A stretch of DNA of 64,000 nucleotides from Pseudoclavibacter chungangensis (GCF_013410545.1 NZ_JACCFV010000001.1:2790001-2854000); one strand, 5' to 3'; positions 16,276 through 25,235 are shown, numbered from the stretch's first letter. A program made the numbers and translations. The notes: generated by a model from the letters alone, not told the origin.

Positions 16276-17367
16276 TCAGTCCTGCTGGACCTTGGGCGAG
16301 AACTGCGAGATGTCGGGGTACGTGCCCGCGATGATGTCGGCCTTGAGCGTGTCGAGCTCGCCGGTCATGCCCTCGGGGAGCTTGTCCTCGAACGCGCCGA
16401 AGCCCGACAGGCCGACGCCCTCGTTCTCGAGCGTGCCCGTGTAGGTACCCGCCGTGAACGTGCCGTCGACGCCCTGCTTGATCGCGTCGAACACGGTCGT
16501 GTCGAGGCCCTTCATGATCGACACGAGGATGATGTCGGCGTACTGCTCGTCGGCCTTGGCGAGGTCGGAGTCGACACCGAGGATGACGGCGTCCGAGCCA
16601 CCGGCCTTGATGGCCTCGGCGGCGCCCTGGTAGAGCGGGCCGCCGACGGGGAGGATCACGTCGGCGCCCTGGCTCAGGAAGCCCTGCGTGATCTGGTTCG
16701 CGCGGACGTTGTCGGTGAAGTTCCCGACGAACTCACCCGTCGCCGACGCGGGGTCCCAGCCGAGCACCTTGACCTGCGTGCCCTTGGCCTCGTTGTAGTG
16801 CTCGACACCCTTCGCGAAGCCGTCCATGAAGATCTGGACGGACGGGATCGCGCTGCCGCCGTAGGTCGCGACGGTGCCCGACTTCGAGTAGCCCGCGGCG
16901 GCGTAGCCCGCGAGGAACGCGGCCTGCGCCGTGTCGTAGTTGAGGCCGAGGATGTTGTCGCCCTGGAGGTAGTCGACGTCGACTATCGCGAAGTCCACGT
17001 TCGCGTTCGCGTCGGCGGCGGCCTGCGTCGCGTCGGCGAGCTTGAAGCCGACGGGGATGATGAGGTTGCAGCCCTGGTTGATCATCTCGGTGAGGGCCGG
17101 CTCGTAGTCGTCGGCGCTCTGCGACTCGGACTCGAGCGTCTTCACGCCGAGCTCCTCGGCGGCCTTCGTGAGGCCGTTGTGGGCGAGTTCGTTGAACGAC
17201 TTGTCGTCGAAGCCGCCCTCGTCCGACACCATGCAGGCCGTGTAATCGGTGGCGCCGTTGCCACCGTTCGCGGGCTCTTCGGGTGCCTGGCCGCAGGCCG
17301 TGAGTGCGAGGGAAGCGACGCCGAGGGCGGCGATCGCTGCCGTGCGGGTTCTGTTGGAGAGTGCCAC
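16276..17367 (-). CDS. BMP-family nucleoside-binding lipoprotein 1
   Basis: A 363-aa basic membrane protein (BmpA/PnrA/Med) homologue. A GTG start at 17367 with GAAGGA upstream gives a signal peptide ending in the lipobox LTAC, so the mature protein is anchored by a diacylglyceryl cysteine outside the membrane. The family hallmark GGFDDKSFNELAHNGL follows near residue 45, and DVDYLQGDNILGLNYDTAQAAFLAGYAA and GVDSDLAKAD-like segments match the nucleoside-binding fold of PnrA. It delivers nucleosides to the ABC importer encoded downstream. It is separated from the ATPase gene by a hairpin, consistent with higher expression of the binding protein. Confidence 0.93.
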   Translation of the reverse strand: MALSNRTRTAAIAALGVASLALTACGQAPEEPANGGNGATDYTACMVSDEGGFDDKSFNELAHNGLTKAAEELGVKTLESESQSADDYEPALTEMINQGCNLIIPVGFKLADATQAAADANANVDFAIVDVDYLQGDNILGLNYDTAQAAFLAGYAAAGYSKSGTVATYGGSAIPSVQIFMDGFAKGVEHYNEAKGTQVKVLGWDPASATGEFVGNFTDNVRANQITQGFLSQGADVILPVGGPLYQGAAEAIKAGGSDAVILGVDSDLAKADEQYADIILVSIMKGLDTTVFDAIKQGVDGTFTAGTYTGTLENEGVGLSGFGAFEDKLPEGMTGELDTLKADIIAGTYPDISQFSPKVQQD

Positions 17368-17414
17368 GGAAATTCCTTCGATCAGGTGTTGACCGTCACG
17401 CGTCACGCGCGACG

Positions 17415-17435
17415 GTGGCTATAGACCCTAGCCAC
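17415..17435. promoter_or_regulatory. Palindrome upstream of bmpA1 (possible operator)
   Basis: GTGGCTA and TAGCCAC flank a 7-bp centre, 48 nt upstream of the bmpA1 GTG. On the minus strand the centre contains TAGGGT, a possible -10 element, so a protein bound here would block transcription. The remaining sequence to 17713 shows no gene. Confidence 0.45.
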
Positions 17436-17713
17436 GAGTGGGCCCGGTGCCCGGTCGCGCCTCGCAATCGAAACGCGACCGTTGCATTGCCGCTTCGGCG
17501 CGACGGGCGGGTCGACGGCGTCGGGGGTCACCGCTGCACACAAGCCTGCCATGCCCGTCGGACGTCCGCGCGTCGTTTGTCGCTCTCCGCCAGCGCACCC
17601 GCGGCGGTGCGGTGCGCCCGCTGGTGTGCGCGCACAGCACCGCCGCGTGTCGCCGCCCCGTCGTGCGATGCCGGGGAACCCGTCGCCCACCGCGGCTCGG
17701 AGCGGCGGCGGGC

Positions 17714-18784
17714 TCACTCGGTCGGCGAGGAGGGCGACTCGACGACGAGTTCGCCGGACTCGATCCGCTGCGTGATCGCGTCGAGTTCGGCCTGCATCTC
17801 GGGCGTCACGCGATCTGCCCAGTCGTGGTAGTCGGCGAGTCCGACGCCGTCGTTCGCGAGCGTCCCGACGTAGTTGCCCGCCTGGAACGTGCCGTCGAGG
17901 TCGGAGCCGATGACCTCGAGGATCGCACCCTGCATGTGCTTCTCGACGGTCGTGACGAGCAGCGGCTTGTAGGCGTCGCCGAGCACCTCGTAGCCGTCGG
18001 AGTCGACCCACACGATGCCGACACCGCCGCCCGCCTCGAGCGAGGCCGCCGCAGCGCCCTCCCCGGCCTGCGCGGCAACCGGCATGATGATGTCGGCCCC
18101 CTGCGCGATGAGGCCCGCCGCGACGGTCTTGGCCGTGTTCGAGTTCGTGAAGTCGTCGGTGAACGAGCCCTGTTGCGCCTGTCGGTCCCAGCCGACGACG
18201 CGCACCTCGGCGCTCTTCTGTTCATTGAAGTACGCGACCCCGTCGGCGAACCCGTCCATGAACACGGTGACGGGCGGCTGGTTGCCACCACCGAAGGTGC
18301 CGACGACGCCCGTCTTCGACAGCCCGGCGGAGAGGTAGCCGGCGAGGAACGACGCCTGCGCCGTGTCGTGCACGATCGAGCGCACGTTGTCGCCCTCGAC
18401 CTGCTCGTCGACGATGGAGTAGGTGATGTCGGTGTTCGCCGCGGCGGACGCGGCCGTCGCCTCCGCGAGCTCCCATCCGACGGTCACGATGTAGTCGCAT
18501 CCCTCGGTGACCATCGCCGCGAGATTCGTCTCGTAGTCGGCGCTCGACTGCGAGACCGTCTCGCGCGTGTCGATGCCGTACTCGGCCTTCGCGGCCTGGA
18601 GCGACTCGTAGACCGCCTGGTTGAAGGAGCGGTCCTGGATGTTGCCGCTGTTCGCGACCATGCACGCGAGGTAGTCGCTCGCCGCCGCGTCGGTCGGGGC
18701 CGGGTCGGGCGCGGACTGGCAGCCGGCGAGCAGGAGGACGGTGGTGGACACGGCGGCCACCGCGGCGGTGCGGGTACGGATCAT
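17714..18784 (-). CDS. BMP-family nucleoside-binding lipoprotein 2
   Basis: A 356-aa BmpA homologue with a lipobox LLAGC after a short signal peptide. It shares the plan of its neighbour: SGNIQDRSFNQAVYESLQ replaces the GGFDDKSFN hallmark, and IVDEQVEGDNVRSIVHDTAQASFLAGYLSAG aligns with the corresponding part of BMP 1 (shorter parts quoted are GDNVRSIVHDTAQASFLAGY). The two are diverged paralogues, so they probably bind different nucleosides or serve different conditions. A TACGCT -10 element lies 7 nt before the ATG, so the mRNA is probably leaderless. A 343-bp gap with its own palindrome separates it from bmpA1, and no strong terminator is obvious between them. Confidence 0.9.
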   Translation of the reverse strand: MIRTRTAAVAAVSTTVLLLAGCQSAPDPAPTDAAASDYLACMVANSGNIQDRSFNQAVYESLQAAKAEYGIDTRETVSQSSADYETNLAAMVTEGCDYIVTVGWELAEATAASAAANTDITYSIVDEQVEGDNVRSIVHDTAQASFLAGYLSAGLSKTGVVGTFGGGNQPPVTVFMDGFADGVAYFNEQKSAEVRVVGWDRQAQQGSFTDDFTNSNTAKTVAAGLIAQGADIIMPVAAQAGEGAAAASLEAGGGVGIVWVDSDGYEVLGDAYKPLLVTTVEKHMQGAILEVIGSDLDGTFQAGNYVGTLANDGVGLADYHDWADRVTPEMQAELDAITQRIESGELVVESPSSPTE

Positions 18785-18790
18785 TCGCTC

Positions 18791-18838
18791 AGCGTAGGGT
18801 CGCGCCTCACGCCCGATCCATACTCGTCAATGTGACGA
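18791..18838 (-). promoter_or_regulatory. bmpA2 promoter (leaderless) and upstream operator-like palindrome
   Basis: On the minus strand TACGCT (18796-18791) ends 7 nt before the ATG. Further upstream TCGTCA-cat-TGACGA (18838-18824) is a perfect 6-bp inverted repeat with a 3-bp centre, symmetric for several more bases. It is a candidate site for a nucleoside-responsive regulator. Confidence 0.5.
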
Positions 18839-18921
18839 TATGAGATCGTGATCCGCGGTGCCAGCCGACCCGACACCACGCGCTCGCGGCCGCGCGAGCG
18901 CCGCCGTGACGCGTCGCGGGG

Positions 18922-20040
18922 TCAGAGGACGTCGACGAGCCCCTGGGCGCGCAGTTCCTCCACGATCTGCTTGACCTCCTGCGCCTTCGCGCGCGTCGTC
19001 ACGAGCAGCGCATCGGGCGTGTCGACCACGACGACGTCGTCGAGGCCGGCGACCGCCACGACGCGCCCCCCACCCGTGATGACGAGGCCCCGCGCGTCGA
19101 CACTCACGACCCTGGACGCATCACCGGAGACGACGACGTCGGTCCCCGCCTCCGCCTCCGCCTGTCGCAGGCGCGAGACCGACGCGAAGTCACCCACGTC
19201 GTCCCACTGGAAGTAGCCGGGGATGACCGCGAGCACGCCGCGCTTCGCGGCCGGTTCGGCGACCGTGTAGTCGATCGCGATCTTCTCGAGGCCGGGCCAC
19301 ACCCGGGCGCACACCTCGTCGCGCGCATCCGTCGTCCACGCGTCGGCGATCTCGCCGAGGCCGCGAGCGAGCTCCGGTCGGTTCGCGGCGATCTCCTCGA
19401 GCAGACGATCGGCGCGGGCGATGAACATGCCCGCGTTCCAGAGGTACTCGCCCGAGGCGAGATACCGGCGCGCCCGCGCGAGGCTCGGCTTCTCGACGAA
19501 CGCGTCGACGGCGCGCGCGCTCGGCGCACCGGCGATCACGAGCGGTGCCCCCGCGCGGATGTAGCCGAACCCCGTCGCGGGTTCGTAGGGCTGGATGCCG
19601 ATCGTGACGATCTGCCCCGTGTCGGCGACCGCGACGGCCTCCCGCACCGCCGCGAGGAATCGCTCGTCGGAGCCGATGAGGTGATCCGCCGCGAACGATC
19701 CCACGATCGCATCGGGGTCCCGCCGCACGAGGATCGCGGCGGCCAGGCCGATCGCGGCCGTCGACTCACGCCCCTCCGACTCGAGGACGATGTTGTCGCA
19801 GCGCAGCTCCGGCAGCTGCTCCCGCACCTCGGCCTCGTGCGCGCGCCCCGTGACGACGAGCGTGCGCTCGACGCCCGAGAGCGGCACGAGCCGCTCCCAC
19901 GTCCCCCGCAGGAGCGTCACCCCGGATCCCGTGACGTCGTGCAGGAACTTCGGGGCCGCCGCGCGCGAGAGCGGCCACAGCCTCGAGCCGACACCTCCGG
20001 CGGGGATCACACTGTGGAAGCGGTCGAGCGCGCTGAGCAT
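18922..20040 (-). CDS. manC: Mannose-1-phosphate guanylyltransferase
   Basis: A 372-aa nucleotidyltransferase that makes GDP-mannose from GTP and mannose-1-phosphate. The catalytic signature AGGVGSRLWPLSR (14-26) and PKFL are at the N-terminus. GSFAADHLI, GFGYI, the sugar-binding FVEKPS, LWNAGMFIA and the C-terminal QWDDVGDF complete the nucleotidyl transferase domain. There is no phosphomannose isomerase domain, so it is the monofunctional type. GDP-mannose is the donor for the divergent mannosyltransferase gene (20226) and for the polyprenol-phosphate mannose synthase at 59243. The intergenic stretch to the BMP gene (18785-18921) holds the bmpA2 promoter. Confidence 0.94.
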   Translation of the reverse strand: MLSALDRFHSVIPAGGVGSRLWPLSRAAAPKFLHDVTGSGVTLLRGTWERLVPLSGVERTLVVTGRAHEAEVREQLPELRCDNIVLESEGRESTAAIGLAAAILVRRDPDAIVGSFAADHLIGSDERFLAAVREAVAVADTGQIVTIGIQPYEPATGFGYIRAGAPLVIAGAPSARAVDAFVEKPSLARARRYLASGEYLWNAGMFIARADRLLEEIAANRPELARGLGEIADAWTTDARDEVCARVWPGLEKIAIDYTVAEPAAKRGVLAVIPGYFQWDDVGDFASVSRLRQAEAEAGTDVVVSGDASRVVSVDARGLVITGGGRVVAVAGLDDVVVVDTPDALLVTTRAKAQEVKQIVEELRAQGLVDVL

Positions 20041-20213
20041 GCGGGCCAGCCTACGTGCGATCGGCCGCTGCGGGATCGGCCACGCGACCGGTCCTCGCGG
20101 CCGGACACACCGCCCCGCTCCCCCGGGCGGCGACGAACGTCATCCCACCGAGGGACACCGCGGGACGGACGGCGCGTTCACCCGCACGCCACCGGCCGGT
20201 CGCACGCCCGGCC

Positions 20214-20219
20214 TACGCT
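20214..20219 (+). promoter_or_regulatory. -10 element of the mannosyltransferase gene, leaderless arrangement
   Basis: TACGCT ends 7 nt before the ATG at 20226, with no ribosome-binding site between. Confidence 0.55.
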
Positions 20220-20225
20220 GCCCGC

Positions 20226-21368
20226 ATGCGCGTCGCCGTGGTCACCGAGAGTTTCCTTCCCACCACCAACGGGGTCACGAACAGCGTGTGCAAGGTGCTC
20301 GATCACCTCGCCGCGCAGGGCCACCACGCGATGGTGATCGCCCCGGACGCGGGGGCGCCGCCGTCCTACGCGGGCTTCCCCGTCAAGCGGGTTCCCGCCA
20401 TCGCGTACCGGCAGTTCCCCGTCGGCCTCCCGAACCGCCAGGTGCAGCGGCTCCTCGACGACTTCGCACCCGACGTGGTCCACGCGGCGAGCCCGTTCCT
20501 GCTCGGCGCACAGGCACTGCAGGCCGCCAGACGCAGCGGCGTGCCGTCGGTCGCGGTGTTCCAGACCGACATCGCGGGCTACACGCGCCGCAACCACCTG
20601 TCCGCGATGGAGTCCTTCGCCTGGTGGGCGATCCGTCGCATCCACCTCGCCGCCGACCTCACGCTCGTCCCCTCGGACGCGTCCATGGCCGACCTCACGG
20701 CCGCACGCATCGGCCCGCTCGCGCGCTGGGGGCGCGGCGTCGACATCGAGACCTACCACCCGCGCAACCGGCAGGACCCCGTGACGGCGAAACTCGCCGA
20801 GCGGCTGCGCTCGGGCGGACGCGTCGTCGTCGGCTACGTGGGGCGTGTGGCACCGGAGAAGCAGGTCGAGCGACTCGCGGCGCTCCGCGGCCTCGACCGC
20901 ATGCGCCTCGTCGTCGTCGGCGACGGCCCCTCGATGCCGAGCCTGCGACGTGCACTGCGCGGCATGCCCGTCGAGTACGCGGGACGCCTCTCCGGCACGG
21001 CGCTCGCGCGCGCCTACGCGAGCTTCGACGTCTTCGTGCACGCGGGCACCGAGGAGACGTTCGGGCAGACGGTGCAGGAGGCGCACGCGAGCGGACTCCC
21101 CGTCGTCGCCCCCCGCGCGGGCGGCCCCATCGACCTCATCGACGACGGCGTCGACGGCTTCCTCTTCGATCCCGACTCGCCCGGCGACGCGTCGATGCGG
21201 GGCGCCGTCGCGCGCCTCGTGGCCGATCCCGAACTCCGCTCGCGCTTCGGCGAGGCGGGCCGCCGACGCGTGCTCACGCGCACCTGGTCGTCGATCTGCG
21301 ACGAACTCCTCGAGCACTACGAGGCCGCCGCAGAGCGCCGTGCCGCCCGAGCGGCCACCTCGCGCTGA
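20226..21368 (+). CDS. GT4 glycosyltransferase, MgtA-like GDP-mannose-dependent alpha-mannosyltransferase
   Basis: A 380-aa GT-B glycosyltransferase. The N-terminal domain opens with VTESFLPTTNGVTNSVCKVL, characteristic of the MgtA/PimB group that mannosylates glycolipids in actinomycetes. The C-terminal donor-binding domain contains VGYVGRVAPEKQVERL and the EX7E-type motif ETFGQTVQEAHASGLPVVAP. It acts at the inner face of the membrane on a lipid acceptor, and the divergent manC gene supplies its donor. The family also includes GDP-mannose:diacylglucuronate transferases, so the acceptor is uncertain. The start is set by the -10 element 7 nt upstream. The 250-bp region after it carries the sdh control elements. 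Confidence 0.85.
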   Translation: MRVAVVTESFLPTTNGVTNSVCKVLDHLAAQGHHAMVIAPDAGAPPSYAGFPVKRVPAIAYRQFPVGLPNRQVQRLLDDFAPDVVHAASPFLLGAQALQAARRSGVPSVAVFQTDIAGYTRRNHLSAMESFAWWAIRRIHLAADLTLVPSDASMADLTAARIGPLARWGRGVDIETYHPRNRQDPVTAKLAERLRSGGRVVVGYVGRVAPEKQVERLAALRGLDRMRLVVVGDGPSMPSLRRALRGMPVEYAGRLSGTALARAYASFDVFVHAGTEETFGQTVQEAHASGLPVVAPRAGGPIDLIDDGVDGFLFDPDSPGDASMRGAVARLVADPELRSRFGEAGRRRVLTRTWSSICDELLEHYEAAAERRAARAATSR

Positions 21369-21444
21369 TCGAGTGCCGCACGACGCCCCGCCCGACGATG
21401 CCGGGCGGGCCACTCGCGTGCAGCCGCGCGCGGGCGACGCCAAC

Positions 21445-21463
21445 ATAGGTTAGGCACGCCTAA
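21445..21463. promoter_or_regulatory. DtxR/IdeR-type iron box upstream of sdhCDAB
   Basis: ATAGGTTAGGCACGCCTAA matches the DtxR/IdeR consensus (TTAGGTTAGSCTAACCTAA) at 15 of 19 positions by eye, and contains the perfect dyad GTTAGGC-AC-GCCTAAC. It lies about 65 bp upstream of a TACCCT hexamer (21510-21515) that is the best -10 candidate for sdhC, a distance more typical of activation than of repression. Confidence 0.6.
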
Positions 21464-21509
21464 CTACACCATCCGGGCCGAGTGGTCAAGCATCCTTCAA
21501 AAATGGGAC

Positions 21510-21557
21510 TACCCTGGGAGCGTGCAGCCCTGCCCCTCCCTCGCACGAGGTGGGCAG
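21510..21557 (+). promoter_or_regulatory. Putative sdh promoter and 5'-leader hairpin
   Basis: TACCCT (21510-21515) could be the -10 element. The predicted ~95-nt leader contains a hairpin in which CTGCCC (21530-21535) pairs with GGGCAG (21552-21557) and an inner CCTCG pairs with CGAGG. No known riboswitch class is recognised. Confidence 0.4.
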
Positions 21558-21618
21558 CGTGAGGACCCGGCCGCCGACGCACGGGTCGAACTCCGACGAA
21601 CCGACGTGAGGGGAAATC

Positions 21619-22050
21619 GTGTCAGCTGTTGAGGCCAGGCAAGGGGCTCCGGGCACTCCCGGCAACCCTGCGAAGAAGGACCGCTTCGGCGGCACCCTCT
21701 ACCGCGGCACCGAAGGCATGTGGTCCTGGGTGCTGCACCGCATCACGGGCATCTCCATCTTCTTCTTCCTGCTCGTGCACGTGCTCGACACGGCCCTCGT
21801 CCGCGTCAGCCCCGAGGCCTACAACGCGGCCATGCACGCCTACAAGACGCCCATCATGGGCCTCGGCGAGGTCGTCCTCGTGGGCGCGATCGCGTACCAC
21901 GCGTTCAACGGCCTGCGCATCATCCTCATCGACTTCCTGCCCGGTGGCGCGAAGCACCAGCGCCTCATGTTCTGGATCGTCATGGCGATCTGGTTCGTGA
22001 CCATGGCCGGCTTCGCGCCCCGCCACCTCATGAACGTCTTCAGCCACTAG
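21619..22050 (+). CDS. sdhC: Succinate dehydrogenase cytochrome b556 subunit
   Basis: A 143-aa membrane anchor of complex II. The start is a GTG with GAGGGGA 7 nt upstream. After a hydrophilic N-terminus of about 30 residues, SWVLHRITGI gives the conserved Ser/Arg quinone-site region, and three membrane segments follow. The AYHAFNGLR histidine at the end of the second segment is the expected axial heme b ligand. The protein forms the quinone-reducing membrane part with SdhD and anchors SdhA/SdhB at the cytoplasmic face. It is the first gene of the sdhCDAB operon, which lies 15 to 40 bp apart throughout. Confidence 0.95.
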   Translation: MSAVEARQGAPGTPGNPAKKDRFGGTLYRGTEGMWSWVLHRITGISIFFFLLVHVLDTALVRVSPEAYNAAMHAYKTPIMGLGEVVLVGAIAYHAFNGLRIILIDFLPGGAKHQRLMFWIVMAIWFVTMAGFAPRHLMNVFSH

Positions 22051-22065
22051 GAACGGGGAATCGAC

Positions 22066-22512
22066 ATGACCATCGAATCGATCGAATACCCCCGCACCCC
22101 GTTCGCGGAGCGACGCCGGGGCATCAACTGGGAACGCGCGGGCTGGGTCTACATGCGCGCGTCGGGCGTCGTCCTCGTCGTCCTCATCTTCGGCCACCTC
22201 TTCGCCAACCTCATGGTCGGCGACGGCATCAAGGCCATCGACTTCGCGTTCGTCGGCGGCAAGCTCTCGAACCCGTTCTGGCAGGTCTGGGACGGCCTCA
22301 TGCTCGTGCTCGGCCTCGTGCACGGCGCGAACGGCATGCGCACCGTCATCAACGACTACGTCGCCCGCGAGACCACCCGCAAGGCACTCGTGTGGATCGT
22401 CGGCCTCGCGTCGTTCGCCCTCATCGTGCTCGGCCTGCTCGTCATCATCACGTTCGACCCGTGTCCCGCGGGCTCGCCGGCCGACCTCCTCCCGAGCTTC
22501 TGCGCCGCCTGA
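22066..22512 (+). CDS. sdhD: Succinate dehydrogenase membrane anchor subunit
   Basis: A 148-aa protein with three membrane segments. [20 protein letters not shown] starts the first segment, and [16 protein letters not shown] at the end of the second contains the histidine expected to be the second heme b ligand and the Asp-Tyr pair near the quinone site. The sequence begins 15 nt after the sdhC stop with GGGGAA as ribosome-binding site. It ends in a short cysteine- and proline-containing tail ([19 protein letters not shown]). With SdhC it transfers electrons from the iron-sulphur subunit to menaquinone. Confidence 0.94.
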   Translation: MTIESIEYPRTPFAERRRGINWERAGWVYMRASGVVLVVLIFGHLFANLMVGDGIKAIDFAFVGGKLSNPFWQVWDGLMLVLGLVHGANGMRTVINDYVARETTRKALVWIVGLASFALIVLGLLVIITFDPCPAGSPADLLPSFCAA

Positions 22513-22552
22513 GTCGTCGCCACACGGAACGTTAGAGAGAACACCACCTCAC

Positions 22553-24355
22553 ATGGCAGAGAACCCCGCTCCCGTCCGCACCATCGACGGTGTCCACTAC
22601 CACCAGCACGAGATCGTGATCATCGGTGCCGGTGGCGCCGGCATGCGCGCCGCGATCGAGGCCGCGCAGGGAGCCGACACGGCCGTCATCACGAAGCTCT
22701 ACCCCACTCGCTCGCACACGGGCGCGGCGCAGGGCGGCATGGCCGCGGCGCTCGCGAACGTCGAGGAGGACAACTGGGAGTGGCACACGTACGACACCGT
22801 CAAGGGCGGTGACTACATCGTCGACCAGGACTCGGCCGAGATCCTCGCGAAGGAAGCCATCGACGCGGTCCTCGACCTCGAGAACATGGGCCTCCCCTTC
22901 AACCGCACGCCCGAGGGTCGCATCGACCAGCGCCGCTTCGGTGGGCACACGCGCGACCACGGCAAGAGCCCCGTGCGCCGCGCCTGCTACGCGGCCGACC
23001 GCACGGGCCACATGATCCTCCAGACGCTGTACCAGAACTGCGTCAAGCACGACGTGAAGTTCTTCAACGAGTTCTACGCGCTCGACATGGTCATGACCGA
23101 GGTCGACGGCGTCCGCCGTCCCTCCGCGATCGTCGCGCTCGAGCTCAAGACGGGCGAGCTGCACGTCTTCCAGGGCAAGGCGTTCATCTACGCGACGGGC
23201 GGCTTCGGCAAGGTCTTCAAGACCACCTCGAACGCCCACACGCTCACGGGCGACGGCATGGGCATCGTGTGGCGCCAGGGCCTGCCGCTCGAGGACATGG
23301 AGTTCTTCCAGTTCCACCCGACGGGCCTCGCGGGCCTCGGCATCCTCCTCACCGAGGGCGCGCGCGGTGAGGGCGCGATCCTCCGCAACGCATCCGGCGA
23401 GCGCTTCATGGAGCGCTACGCGCCGACGATCAAGGACCTCGCCCCCCGCGACATCGTCGCTCGCTCGATGGTGCAGGAGGTGCTCGACGGACGCGGTGCC
23501 GGTCCGCACAAGGACTACGTCTACCTCGACTGCACCCACCTCGGTGCCGAGGTGCTCGAGACGAAGCTCCCCGACATCACCGAGTTCGCGCGCACGTACC
23601 TCGGCGTCGACCCCGTCACCGAGCCCGTGCCCGTCTACCCCACCGCGCACTACGCGATGGGCGGCATCCCCACGAACAACGACGCCGAGGTCCTCTCCGA
23701 CAACGACACCGTCGTCCCCGGCCTCTACGCCGCGGGCGAGTGCGCGTGCGTCTCCGTGCACGGCTCGAACCGCCTCGGCACGAACTCGCTGCTCGACATC
23801 AACGTGTTCGGCAAGCGCTCGGGCCGCAGGGCGGTCGAGTACGTGAAGACCGCCGACTACGTTCCCCTGCCCGACGACCCGGCCGCGGGCGTGCGCGGCA
23901 TGGTCGACCTCCTGCAGCAGGCCACCGGCACCGAGTCGGTCGCCGGCATCCGCCGCGAGCTGCAGGAGACGATGGACGTCAACGCGCAGGTGTTCCGCAC
24001 GGCGGACACACTCAACGAGGCCTCGCGCGTCATCCACTCGCTGCGCGAGCGCTACCGCAACATCTCGGTGCACGACAAGGGCAAGCGCTTCAACACCGAG
24101 CTGCTCGAGGGCATCGAGCTCGGATTCCTGCTCGACCTCGCCGAGGTGCTCGTGTACTGCGCGCTCACCCGCGAGGAATCGCGCGGCGGGCACATGCGCG
24201 ACGACTTCCCCAAGCGCGACGACGTGAACTGGATGCACCACACCATGGCGTACCTGACGGGCGACCGGAAGTCGGCCGACCCGTCCGACCACATCCGCCT
24301 CGACAAGAAGCCCGTGCGCGTGACGCGCTACGAGCCGACCGAGCGCAAGTACTGA
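22553..24355 (+). CDS. sdhA: Succinate dehydrogenase flavoprotein subunit
   Basis: A 600-aa catalytic subunit that oxidises succinate to fumarate. FAD binding is shown by [18 protein letters not shown] (21-38), and His55 in [10 protein letters not shown] is the covalent FAD attachment residue. The substrate-site HPTGL and ARGEGAIL segments are present, as is the catalytic Arg region [21 protein letters not shown] near the end of the FAD domain is the classical signature. Length fits type-1 enzymes of aerobic actinomycetes. It sits 40 nt after sdhD with a weak ribosome-binding site (AGAGAG) and 11 nt before sdhB. Confidence 0.97.
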   Translation: MAENPAPVRTIDGVHYHQHEIVIIGAGGAGMRAAIEAAQGADTAVITKLYPTRSHTGAAQGGMAAALANVEEDNWEWHTYDTVKGGDYIVDQDSAEILAKEAIDAVLDLENMGLPFNRTPEGRIDQRRFGGHTRDHGKSPVRRACYAADRTGHMILQTLYQNCVKHDVKFFNEFYALDMVMTEVDGVRRPSAIVALELKTGELHVFQGKAFIYATGGFGKVFKTTSNAHTLTGDGMGIVWRQGLPLEDMEFFQFHPTGLAGLGILLTEGARGEGAILRNASGERFMERYAPTIKDLAPRDIVARSMVQEVLDGRGAGPHKDYVYLDCTHLGAEVLETKLPDITEFARTYLGVDPVTEPVPVYPTAHYAMGGIPTNNDAEVLSDNDTVVPGLYAAGECACVSVHGSNRLGTNSLLDINVFGKRSGRRAVEYVKTADYVPLPDDPAAGVRGMVDLLQQATGTESVAGIRRELQETMDVNAQVFRTADTLNEASRVIHSLRERYRNISVHDKGKRFNTELLEGIELGFLLDLAEVLVYCALTREESRGGHMRDDFPKRDDVNWMHHTMAYLTGDRKSADPSDHIRLDKKPVRVTRYEPTERKY

Positions 24356-24366
24356 GGAGGATCGAC

Positions 24367-25110
24367 GTGTCAGAGACCGCAGAGCAGCCCATTGAGGCCC
24401 CCAAGCCCTTCGTCGTCACGCTCAACATCCGTCGCTACGACCCCGAGCGCGACCAGGAGCCGTACTGGGAGGCGTTCGACGTCGAGATGTACTCGACCGA
24501 CCGCATCCTCGACGCACTGCACCGCATCAAGTGGGACCAGGACGGCTCGCTGACGTTCCGCCGCTCGTGCGCGCACGGCGTCTGCGGATCCGACGCGATG
24601 CGCATCAACGGCCGCAACCGGCTCGCGTGCAAGACCCTCGTCAAGGACCTCGACATCTCGAAGCCCGTCTACGTGGAGGCCATCAAGGGCCTGCCGCTGG
24701 AGAAGGACCTCGTCGTCGACATGGAGCCCTTCTTCGAGGCGTACAAGGAGGTCAAGCCCTTCCTCGTCGCGACCGACAAGCCCGAGAAGGAGCGCATCCA
24801 GTCGATCGCGCAGCGCGAGCGCTTCGACGACACGACCAAGTGCATCCTGTGCGCGGCGTGCACGACCTCGTGCCCCGTGTTCTGGACCGACGGCCAGTAC
24901 TTCGGCCCCGCCGCGATCGTGAACGCGCACCGCTTCATCTTCGACTCGCGCGACGAGGACGCGAAGGTCCGCCTCGACATCCTCAACGACAAGGAGGGCG
25001 TGTGGCGCTGCCGCACGACCTTCAACTGCACCGAGGCGTGCCCCCGCGGTATCCAGATCACGCAGGCGATCGCCGAGGTCAAGCAGGCCGCGCTCCGCGG
25101 CCGCCCCTGA
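24367..25110 (+). CDS. sdhB: Succinate dehydrogenase iron-sulphur subunit
   Basis: A 247-aa protein. The ferredoxin-like N-terminal domain binds a [2Fe-2S] cluster through SCAHGVCGSDAM and the CKTL cysteine. The C-terminal domain has KCILCAACTTSCP and FNCTEACPRGI for the [4Fe-4S] and [3Fe-4S] clusters. The GTG start follows a good GAGGAGG site. The three clusters carry electrons from SdhA to the membrane quinone site. They make this operon a large iron sink, which gives meaning to the iron box upstream of sdhC. Palindrome copy 3 follows 27 nt after the stop. Confidence 0.97.
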   Translation: MSETAEQPIEAPKPFVVTLNIRRYDPERDQEPYWEAFDVEMYSTDRILDALHRIKWDQDGSLTFRRSCAHGVCGSDAMRINGRNRLACKTLVKDLDISKPVYVEAIKGLPLEKDLVVDMEPFFEAYKEVKPFLVATDKPEKERIQSIAQRERFDDTTKCILCAACTTSCPVFWTDGQYFGPAAIVNAHRFIFDSRDEDAKVRLDILNDKEGVWRCRTTFNCTEACPRGIQITQAIAEVKQAALRGRP

Positions 25111-25137
25111 CGAGCACCGCCCAACGCCACACCGGTG

Positions 25138-25192
25138 AACCGGGTGGTTTTCGGGGTTCCGGGTCACCCCGAACCCCGAAAACCACCCGGTT
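25138..25192. repeat. Dispersed long palindrome, copy 3 (probable sdh terminator)
   Basis: A perfect 22-bp inverted repeat, 25138-25159 against 25171-25192, with core ggttttcggggttc. The 11-nt loop is partly self-complementary. It lies 27 nt after sdhB. Confidence 0.85.
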
Positions 25193-25223
25193 TCCTGCAT
25201 GGTCGTGCCGCCGTGACGATCGC

Positions 25224-25229
25224 TAGCAT
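25224..25229 (+). promoter_or_regulatory. -10 element of the hydrolase gene, leaderless arrangement
   Basis: TAGCAT ends 7 nt before the ATG at 25236. Confidence 0.55.
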
Positions 25230-25235
25230 TCGGCC

